Below, in pieces: positions 15,428 through 21,023 of a stretch of 25,934 bases of DNA. The stretch spans positions 1 to 25,934 of the forward strand of contig CALABM010000175.1 in the NCBI GenBank assembly GCA_937885815.1, written 5' to 3'. Under the pieces are notes generated by a model, which saw nothing but the letters and a program-made list of their open reading frames with translations, ran no database searches and was not told where the DNA came from. Position numbers and translations under genes: made by a program. Numbering within the stretch: the stretch's first letter is position 1; every line of letters begins with the position of its first letter. Source of the DNA: an uncultured Verrucomicrobiales bacterium. GTDB lineage: Bacteria > Verrucomicrobiota > Verrucomicrobiia > Verrucomicrobiales > Akkermansiaceae.

Positions 15428-16918
15428 ATGAACACAAGCGCAAATCTTAAAATCGGTATCATTCAGAACAGCCCGCTGACTGCGGATCTCTCCAACAACC
15501 TCCGCCAGATTGTACAGGGCTACCGCGAATGTCTGGACCACGGGGCCAATCTCATCGTGGCACCCGCCTGTGCCCTCTGCGGCCCCAATCCCGGAGCACT
15601 CCTCCAGAGAAGCTCTTTCATTCGTCAAATTCAGGCTGCCCTGAAGGCTCTTTCCATGGAAATTGGAGAAGTTCCTCTGCTGCTGGCAGCATTTACACCC
15701 GGTTTCCAAGACGAAGACGGGGAAGAGCCGGAAGAGCCGTATGTAGATGACGGCATCAGCGACCTTGCCCCTGAGTACAACCGGATTATGTTGGTTCCTC
15801 ATCTTCTGGAAAGTGGGCAGGTAACAGAACTAGTAGACTGCGACCTCTTTGAACTGGACGGTGTGCATATCTATACGGATGTTCAGGACGTAGCGGCGCT
15901 GCCGGTCGATACTGAACTTGACCTCATTATTCACATGCCGACCCTTCCTTGGCATGCCACCGGGGCCCCGGAGGAAGAAGAGCTACGCCAATGGGAAGCT
16001 CAGACAAACAAGGTACCGGTTATCAGCGTGTACCCGGCCTGCACCGCAGACGGCAATATCTACGCCGGCGGTTCTGGGGCCTATTCAGCAGATGGCACGA
16101 CGCTGGCTCGCCTACCCTTCTTTGAAAGCGCTAACAAGGTTGTCAGCCTCACAAGCAAAACGCGTGCCAAGGCACTGCCTGAGCCCAGCGAACTCCTTTT
16201 CCTTGCAATTGAGCGAGGCATTCGAGACTCAGTAAAAGCAAACGGATACAGCGGTGTTTGCCTTAATCTTGACCAGCCGAATGCAGATGTACTGGCAGCC
16301 ATCTGCACTGAAGCGCTCGGGCGCTCAAACGTGGTCGGCATTACCACCACGGGACAAGATTACATTGCTAAGGCTCTGAATATCACCTGCCATCAACCGG
16401 ACACATCAGCCCTGCTCTCTGCTGCGGATGACATTCTCTGTGATGCAAACGCTGATGCTTTCAGAGCACGCCTGATTCATACCCTGAGTTACAGCATAGC
16501 GGAAAATCATGGCTTAATGTACCTCAGCTCATTGAGCAGACGCGAGTTCATGCTTGGAGAGTTCACCTTATACGGAGAATCATGCGGGCTACTGGCCCCT
16601 CTCGGGAATCTGTACGAGATGGATTTGCACCTGCTGCGAAATTACCTCTCAGAAAGTTACACTAGCCTTTTCGGCCCCATCAAATCACCTGAAATTCCGG
16701 AAACAGACAGCATTATCCATGAGTTGGCAGATCGGAACATCAGCGCTTCTGACTTACTCAACGAATATACAAGCGTCTTCCGAGAAAGCGAGGTTCGCAT
16801 GATTCAGCGCAAGATTATTGCCTCTGCACTGAAACGCACACAAATGCCTATGGTGCTGCATGTGGATCGTCCTCAGGAGCGCCAAGCGCCTCCGGTTTCT
16901 CACAGATTAAATGACTGA
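15428..16918 (+). CDS. NAD synthetase (NadE)-like protein with both active sites degenerate
   Basis: The 496-aa frame follows the layout of glutamine-dependent NAD synthetase: a nitrilase-type amidase domain (~6-255) then an ATP-pyrophosphatase synthetase domain (~256-496). The match is visible in NLIVAPACALCGPNPGALL (family FPELALTGYPPEDLL), YAGGSGAYSADG, AIERGIRDSVKANGYSGV and ARLIHTLSYSIAENHGLMYL...LGEFTLYGE. Key residues are gone. The amidase Glu is A47. The segment that carries the catalytic Lys is missing between ~140 and 141. The nucleophile motif ICED reads DVQD (151-154). The ATP loop SGGxDS reads DQPNAD (282-287) and is one residue short, and TGNKSE reads LSSLSRRE. The frame is intact and long, so the protein is probably made but catalytically dead, perhaps regulatory or a partner of a true NadE elsewhere. 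No clear promoter or ribosome site is seen in 15329-15427. Confidence 0.75.
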   Translation: MNTSANLKIGIIQNSPLTADLSNNLRQIVQGYRECLDHGANLIVAPACALCGPNPGALLQRSSFIRQIQAALKALSMEIGEVPLLLAAFTPGFQDEDGEEPEEPYVDDGISDLAPEYNRIMLVPHLLESGQVTELVDCDLFELDGVHIYTDVQDVAALPVDTELDLIIHMPTLPWHATGAPEEEELRQWEAQTNKVPVISVYPACTADGNIYAGGSGAYSADGTTLARLPFFESANKVVSLTSKTRAKALPEPSELLFLAIERGIRDSVKANGYSGVCLNLDQPNADVLAAICTEALGRSNVVGITTTGQDYIAKALNITCHQPDTSALLSAADDILCDANADAFRARLIHTLSYSIAENHGLMYLSSLSRREFMLGEFTLYGESCGLLAPLGNLYEMDLHLLRNYLSESYTSLFGPIKSPEIPETDSIIHELADRNISASDLLNEYTSVFRESEVRMIQRKIIASALKRTQMPMVLHVDRPQERQAPPVSHRLND

Positions 16919-16957
16919 TTTGAGTCTAAACCAGCCACTACCCAATGAAATGAACTC

Positions 16958-16987
16958 CAGCGCTGCTCACATCTGTGAGCAGCGCTG
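16958..16987. terminator. Hairpin between convergent NadE-like and hdeD-like genes
   Basis: A perfect 13-bp stem, CAGCGCTGCTCAC and its complement, has a 4-nt ATCT loop. There is no T-run on either side, so it may act as a transcription or RNA-processing boundary rather than as a classic terminator. Confidence 0.6.
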
Positions 16988-17010
16988 ATGGTTTCTAAAC
17001 AGCCTATTAA

Positions 17011-17559
17011 TCAGCAGGTACTTTTCTCGGCCGGCGAGGCTAATACGAGAAACAGAAGAGTCCAGCCGGAAAACACCATCTCCACCGCAATAGCTGTACC
17101 TATCAACCACAAGGAAGATTCCGGCCACGTCCAGAGCACAAGCCCACCAAGCAAACAAGAAACGCATGCATTGAAAAATCGCCATACGCGCCCTTGCCCT
17201 CGGCTTAACGAGAAAGCCACTATCAATCGTAACACGCCCCCGGCAAGCAAAGCCACACCAATGGTCAGTGTAATAATCTCCATGGATGCTAGCGGCTGCA
17301 TAAGCAGCAGTGCCCCCAGCACCAAAAATACCATGGCCGACAAGGCACTCCAAAGCCGTTCTCCTGCCCGAGTGAACACATGCAATAGATGCATGAAGCC
17401 CACCACAACGAACACGAACCCAGCCACCCACACCGCGGAAGCTCCCAGCAAATACGGAAAGCTCAGCATCGCAAAACCAACGATAAGCTCCAGTACAGCC
17501 AGAAAAGCTACGAGCCATGGGCTCCCCATATATTTTCCTACTTTGTTATCTGCATTCAT
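17011..17559 (-). CDS. HdeD/DUF308 family membrane protein
   Basis: The 182-aa protein is almost wholly hydrophobic, with about six membrane segments arranged as repeated helix pairs, e.g. WLVAFLAVLELIVGFAMLSF (15-34), VWVAGFVFVVVGFMHLLHVF and ALLLMQPLASMEIITLTIGV. This is the layout of HdeD-like (DUF308) proteins, some of which are linked to acid resistance in enterobacteria; the molecular role is not known. The ATG overlaps the last 14 nt of the superoxide dismutase gene, so translation is probably coupled and it belongs to the PP2C-SOD operon. The C-terminus is short and polar (SPAEKSTC). Confidence 0.7.
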   Translation of the reverse strand: MNADNKVGKYMGSPWLVAFLAVLELIVGFAMLSFPYLLGASAVWVAGFVFVVVGFMHLLHVFTRAGERLWSALSAMVFLVLGALLLMQPLASMEIITLTIGVALLAGGVLRLIVAFSLSRGQGRVWRFFNACVSCLLGGLVLWTWPESSLWLIGTAIAVEMVFSGWTLLFLVLASPAEKSTC

Positions 17560-18196
17560 AGCTCAATGCCTTCCTATATCGTTCTTCCACCACATTCCAG
17601 TTTATGTGCTTCATGAAAGCACTCACATATCCCTTTCGATCACAGCCCCATGTCAGGTAGTAAGCATGTTCCCATACATCACAAACCAAAAGCGGGCTGA
17701 AGCCAGGCACGAGTACATCTTGGTGTCGGCAAATTCCTGTTACCATCAGGCGCCGGCTGAGAGAATCCACCCCCAGCACTCCCCATCCGCTCCCCTGCAC
17801 TGCTGCCGTCACGCTTTCAAATATATTCCGAAAACCGGAAAAGCTGCCAAACATTGCATTAATTTCAGCAGCAAGTTCTCCATGAGGAGTTTCACGAGCT
17901 TCAGAAGTCAGATTCTCCCAATAAAGCGTATGGAGAATATGCCCGCCCAGATTAAAAGCGAGGCTCTGGCTCACCGCGGGCGCCTGAGCTGTACTGATTA
18001 CCCCATCATTAATGAGTGTTAGAGAGTCCAGTGCAGCATTTGCCCCTGCCACATAAGCAGCATGGTGCTTATCATGGTGCAGATACAGAGTCTCAGCGCT
18101 TATAAGCGGCTCCAGCGCAGACTCACTATAAGGCAGCGGCGGCAGAACATAACGTCCATCGGCATACCCGCACAGAAAGTTCAAACTATCGTTCAT
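17546..18196 (-). CDS. Fe/Mn-family superoxide dismutase
   Basis: The 216-aa protein starts at the ATG at 18196; the longer frame to 18253 adds residues unlike the family. It has no obvious signal peptide. The four metal ligands are present: H40 in LHHDKHHAAYV, H89 in GGHILHTLYW, and D173 and H177 in DVWEHAYYL. The gateway tyrosine Y48 and GSGWGVL are also kept. The HQD at 158-160 aligns with the Q of Mn-type enzymes, so manganese or cambialistic use is more likely than strict iron, but this is inference. Unusual: the family NH before the second ligand is LH, and WGCDRKGY replaces the common YxNRRPDY. It converts superoxide to H2O2 and O2. It lies 57 nt downstream of PP2C and overlaps hdeD, giving a stress-type operon. 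Confidence 0.9.
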   Translation of the reverse strand: MNDSLNFLCGYADGRYVLPPLPYSESALEPLISAETLYLHHDKHHAAYVAGANAALDSLTLINDGVISTAQAPAVSQSLAFNLGGHILHTLYWENLTSEARETPHGELAAEINAMFGSFSGFRNIFESVTAAVQGSGWGVLGVDSLSRRLMVTGICRHQDVLVPGFSPLLVCDVWEHAYYLTWGCDRKGYVSAFMKHINWNVVEERYRKALSYECR

Positions 18197-18197
18197 A

Positions 18198-18217
18198 CGA
18201 AGGATGTGACTCCTTCG
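18198..18217 (-). promoter_or_regulatory. Inverted repeat in the SOD leader covering an AGGAG sequence
   Basis: CGAAGGA and TCCTTCG are exact 7-bp arms around a 6-nt loop, ending 1 nt before the SOD start codon. The AGGAG lies 13 nt from the ATG and would be paired in the hairpin. This could limit translation or serve as an operator. Confidence 0.45.
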
Positions 18218-18253
18218 TGTGATTCCCCTTTCAATATATGATGGAAAAAGCAA

Positions 18254-18985
18254 TCAAGGCCAGTCCACCGAAACCACAGTCACATTATCAGCCCCTGGGT
18301 CCTTCAGAGCCTGACACGCCTGAACAATAGCTGCGGACAATGGCATATCCTTCCCCGACAGCAGCTGCCTAACCTCAGGAGAAAGTATTTGCTGCAGCAA
18401 TATATCATCTGCACCATCAGTAGCAAGGATAATTCTGTCACCCGGCAGTAAAGGCATGGGGGTAGCGGCCAAATCCACCAAAGACGGCGTCATCCCGGTC
18501 AGAGCAGAACGCAAGGAATGCCCACCTCGCATGGCCTCTTCATACGATAGAGCGCCAGCATTCACATATTCCAAGTACACAGGACGCATGGAATGATCCT
18601 CATTCAACCGGAGAAGGCGCTGCCTGCGCCAAATAAACAGTAAAGAATCCCCCACACTCACCCACCAAATGACTCCGGAGCTGATATAAGCCGCCACTAA
18701 CGTGGTGCCACCATAGGAAGATGTACCTTCAAACGCTGCGCCAACCGCGGCATTAGCGGCGTCCAACGCGTGCTGCAAACGCCGAGTTACTGGCATGGCG
18801 GCTGCTGTCTGCGAAAAATCCTGCTCGAAAGCCTCCACCGCAGCTGCAGAAGCAAGTTCACCATGCTGGTGCCCCCCCATTCCATCGCAAACCACCACAA
18901 GCACCCCCTCCGGATAAAACTTCACCCGGTGAGCGTCCTCTTGGCTATCACGTAAGCCTATCCAGTTTGCAACATTAACATTCAC
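18254..18985 (-). CDS. PP2C-family serine/threonine protein phosphatase
   Basis: The 243-aa protein shows PP2C motifs in order: RDSQEDA (13-19), VVVCDGMGGHQHGELAS (30-46) with metal-binding Asp and Gly, YGGTTLVAAY, WWVSVGDSLLFIWR, ILATDGADDIL and GADNVTVVSV. It is a minimal, cytosolic, metal-dependent phosphatase without extra domains, like the Stp/PppA type that opposes Hanks-type kinases. No kinase gene is in the window. The start is a GTG at 18985; the ATG at 18981 is out of frame. It is first in the apparent operon with SOD and the HdeD-like gene. Confidence 0.9.
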   Translation of the reverse strand: MNVNVANWIGLRDSQEDAHRVKFYPEGVLVVVCDGMGGHQHGELASAAAVEAFEQDFSQTAAAMPVTRRLQHALDAANAAVGAAFEGTSSYGGTTLVAAYISSGVIWWVSVGDSLLFIWRRQRLLRLNEDHSMRPVYLEYVNAGALSYEEAMRGGHSLRSALTGMTPSLVDLAATPMPLLPGDRIILATDGADDILLQQILSPEVRQLLSGKDMPLSAAIVQACQALKDPGADNVTVVSVDWP

Positions 18986-18994
18986 GCAATCTCA

Positions 18995-19023
18995 TACCTA
19001 TCATAAGAAGCATACGCCTTCAA
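18995..19023 (-). promoter_or_regulatory. Promoter for the PP2C-SOD-hdeD unit
   Basis: TTGAAG (19018-19023), a 17-nt spacer and TAGGTA (18995-19000) are followed by 9 nt before the GTG start at 18985. The predicted leader is about 2-3 nt. Confidence 0.5.
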
Positions 19024-19116
19024 GCATAAATCACAGGTCTTGCCTTTTATGACAGAATTGCCTCACGCTTCACAGCAAATAAATCACAAATAATCGCTAC
19101 AGCTCCTGCTTCATTC

Positions 19117-19146
19117 TTGCCAAAGCCATACTCATTATGATATAAT
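19117..19146 (+). promoter_or_regulatory. Sigma-70-type promoter for the SDR-like gene
   Basis: TTGCCA (19117-19122), an 18-nt spacer and a perfect TATAAT (19141-19146) predict a leader of about 34 nt before the ATG at 19187. Confidence 0.65.
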
Positions 19147-19186
19147 GACTGCCAGAGAGTAACCATTTAGACGATTTCCACATAAT

Positions 19187-19981
19187 ATGGCACACGAAAC
19201 TGCTTTCCTCGGCGCCGGCACCGTACTTGGCCAATACTGGACCAAGAGGCGTTACTTTGATTACCTCATCAACAAAGAAAACTTCCAACTTACCTTCGGG
19301 CGGAGTTTCCGCATGATGGTCTATCTGGATAATGCCGTGGCAAATGGAGCAGAAAATGTTAAACAGAATATAGAAGCGGATACACGCGCCACCAATTATC
19401 TGCTCAACCACTTGGCAGATATAAAGCCGGAGTTCACCGTATTCGTCACAACCTGCGATATGCTGGCAGAAGATGCGGATGAAAACACACCTACTCTCGA
19501 GCACAGTGACGATCCCTACGTACAGAACCGCATCAACCTCTACCGCGAGCTGAACCGACAGTACGGCCGTGTGCTGAATGTACACCTGCCGGAAATCGCG
19601 TCCGTCACACACCGCGGCTTCAGCTCCATCATTGATACCCTGCTGAACCCGCCAGACAAAGGCAAACTCCCCCTCGCGCCGCTTGAAATGCACCAGCTGT
19701 ACTTCTCCCAGCGAATTTTGGGCGACGTAGAACGCTGCATCCCACTGGGAATTCCCTCCATCATTCCCGCCATGCCGCCGCTCACGGCTACAGAGATTAC
19801 AGAAATCATCGCGCCGCAGCTCGTGGACAGATTGCCCGCCTTCGACCCTTCCCAGCCCATGGGTTCCCGCCGCAGCTCCATCCACTCCTTCCAGTGGCTG
19901 GACCCCAAGGATGGCTATCTCGTGACGAAAGAAGACCAGTTAGAGCTGCTTAAATTCTATTTTGGCTCAGATTTCTCGTAG
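19187..19981 (+). CDS. Divergent, shortened SDR/NAD-dependent epimerase-like protein
   Basis: I do not recognise a named family, but the 264-aa protein resembles extended SDR proteins of sugar-nucleotide loci from about residue 45 on. NIEADTRATNYLLNHL (61-76) fits helix 4, TVFVTTCDM the strand-5 catalytic segment (usually STCDVY), and DPYVQNRINLYRELNRQYG the YxxxK helix, here YxxxR. HQLYFSQRILGDVERCIPLG and PLTATEI fit the C-terminal substrate domain. The N-terminal cofactor part is short: only ~40 residues precede the helix-4 region, and its glycine motif is reduced to GAGTVLG (10-16). It may bind a nucleotide without being a dehydrogenase. No sugar genes are adjacent. No signal peptide is seen. 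Confidence 0.4.
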   Translation: MAHETAFLGAGTVLGQYWTKRRYFDYLINKENFQLTFGRSFRMMVYLDNAVANGAENVKQNIEADTRATNYLLNHLADIKPEFTVFVTTCDMLAEDADENTPTLEHSDDPYVQNRINLYRELNRQYGRVLNVHLPEIASVTHRGFSSIIDTLLNPPDKGKLPLAPLEMHQLYFSQRILGDVERCIPLGIPSIIPAMPPLTATEITEIIAPQLVDRLPAFDPSQPMGSRRSSIHSFQWLDPKDGYLVTKEDQLELLKFYFGSDFS

Positions 19982-20010
19982 TCTCATCTCGCAGGAACCA
20001 GCCATTTTCA

Positions 20011-20054
20011 GACGCGCAATAACAGCTTCCATGCTGATTGCGCGTCAATTTTTT
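20011..20054 (+). terminator. Intrinsic terminator of the SDR-like gene
   Basis: GACGCGCAAT (20011-20020) pairs with ATTGCGCGTC (20037-20046). A second inner CAGC/GCTG stem adds stability, and AATTTTTT follows. Confidence 0.88.
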
Positions 20055-20077
20055 GCTCATCCATTATGAGAAAAAGC

Positions 20078-20106
20078 TTGACTGAAACGTCATCATCTGC
20101 TAATCT
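20078..20106 (+). promoter_or_regulatory. Promoter for efp
   Basis: TTGACT (20078-20083), a 17-nt spacer and TAATCT (20101-20106) lie 10 nt before the ATG at 20117, giving a leader of about 3 nt. This places the in-frame ATG at 20066 upstream of transcription. Confidence 0.65.
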
Positions 20107-20116
20107 GCCGCGCGTT

Positions 20117-20686
20117 ATGGCAAAAGTTCCCGTTATTCAGCTCCGCAAGGGTCACGCCGTGAATTACAACGGCGACATCTGTGTTGTGCGCGAAAGCCAG
20201 CTCAAGACCCCGCCCCGCATGGCCTCCTACGTGCAGATGACCATCCGCAGCATCGCCACCAAGAAGGACTACAACCTTCGCCTCACCTCCAACGACTTCC
20301 TCGAGGGCGTTATGCTCAGCCGTGAGGAAATGGAGTTCTCCTATGTGGACGGCATGGGCTACCACTTCCTGAACAACGAGACCTTCGAGGACGTTTGCGT
20401 ATCCGAGGATATCGTTGAGCCCGTTAAGGACTACCTCATCGAGGGCGAGAACTACGTGCTTCTCTTCACGGACGAGATTGTATGCTCCATCGAGCTGCCC
20501 GCCGCTATCACCATGGAGGTAGCTGAGGCTCCCGAGGGCGTGAAGGGTAACTCCGCCAACAACGTTTACAAGAGCGCCACTATGACCACCGGCCTTGTTG
20601 TACAGGTTCCCCTGTTCATCTCCGCTGGTCAGCGCATCTCCGTGAAGACGGAAGACGGCTCCTACCTCGGCCGCGTTAACAACTAA
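20117..20686 (+). CDS. efp: Elongation factor P (with an EfpL/YeiP-length tip loop)
   Basis: The 189-aa protein has the three-domain layout and length of EF-P, which relieves ribosome stalling at polyproline. The start at 20117 (MAKVPVIQLRKG) matches the family N-terminus. Domain I contains LRKGHAVNYNGD; domain II contains MEFSYVDGMGYHFLNNETFE; the C-terminal domain has EGVKGNSANN, KSATMTTGLVVQVPLF and YLGRVNN. The tip loop, which in EF-P reads KPGKG with the modified Lys34, is KTPPRMAS here. It is one residue longer than in E. coli EF-P and the same length as in the paralogue EfpL/YeiP (SPTARGA), with an Arg instead of the Lys. It may therefore be unmodified, or modified by a route other than EpmA. 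No modification gene is adjacent. Confidence 0.88.
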   Translation: MAKVPVIQLRKGHAVNYNGDICVVRESQLKTPPRMASYVQMTIRSIATKKDYNLRLTSNDFLEGVMLSREEMEFSYVDGMGYHFLNNETFEDVCVSEDIVEPVKDYLIEGENYVLLFTDEIVCSIELPAAITMEVAEAPEGVKGNSANNVYKSATMTTGLVVQVPLFISAGQRISVKTEDGSYLGRVNN

Positions 20687-20715
20687 TTCCGCTTCCGAAA
20701 TCTCCTTCTATACTG

Positions 20716-20756
20716 TCACCCACGCCCGGCATGGCCGCGCGTGGGTGATTTTTTTT
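20716..20756 (+). terminator. Intrinsic terminator of efp
   Basis: TCACCCACGC (20716-20725) pairs with GCGTGGGTGA (20739-20748), followed by T8. Confidence 0.92.
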
Positions 20757-20773
20757 ATAGCATTCTGCCCAAA

Positions 20774-20833
20774 TGCGGCATTTTGCCGCAATACAACATG
20801 CGACATTTTGCCCACATGCGGCGTTTTGCCGCA
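20774..20833. repeat. Three iterated palindromes upstream of dnaK, candidate enhancer sites
   Basis: The 17-bp element TGCGGCATTTTGCCGCA (20774-20790) is a perfect palindrome of 7-bp arms around TTT. A close copy with one changed base is at 20817-20833 (TGCGGCGTTTTGCCGCA). A third, weaker copy lies between them at 20799-20815 (TGCGACATTTTGCCCAC). Centres are about 25 and 18 bp apart. No T-run follows, so these are not terminators. TGC...GCA palindromes in series 110-175 bp upstream of a sigma-54-type promoter are typical sites for NtrC-class activators. Confidence 0.75.
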
Positions 20834-20919
20834 CCGCAAGACTGATATACCCAAATACAAAAGTGGCGGACTCATTTATATTTCAAGGACTTACAAGTTG
20901 TGACATACAGCAAGCAAAG

Positions 20920-20936
20920 TTGGCATGCCATTTGCA
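20920..20936 (+). promoter_or_regulatory. Sigma-54-type (-24/-12) promoter of dnaK
   Basis: TTGGCATGCCATTTGCA has GG (20922-20923) and GC (20934-20935) exactly 10 nt apart and differs at one specified position from the YTGGCACG-N4-TTGCW consensus. The predicted start is near 20947, with a leader of about 77 nt. I find no credible -35/-10 pair and no CIRCE repeat in 20757-21023. Confidence 0.65.
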
Positions 20937-21023
20937 ACAGTAGGGGTAAGCAGAGGGCTCAGCACATGAGCCCGAAAACCAAAATCTTAAACAAACAACA
21001 CACAAATAGAAAGACACAACACC

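Noticed and set aside
19097..19885. 262-aa open frame opposite the SDR-like gene
   Set aside because: Low-complexity shadow; the plus-strand frame has a promoter with perfect TATAAT, a terminator and better protein character.
20066..20116. Longer EF-P starting at the ATG at 20066
   Set aside because: The efp promoter lies at 20078-20106, inside this extension, and the family N-terminus begins at 20117.
20774..20833. CRISPR array or REP-type repeat before dnaK
   Set aside because: Only three short copies with irregular spacing and no spacer-like unique segments or cas genes. The position relative to the -24/-12 site fits regulatory sites better.
20757..21023. CIRCE element (HrcA operator) for dnaK
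   Set aside because: I looked for TTAGCACTC-N9-GAGTGCTAA and saw no resemblance on either strand.
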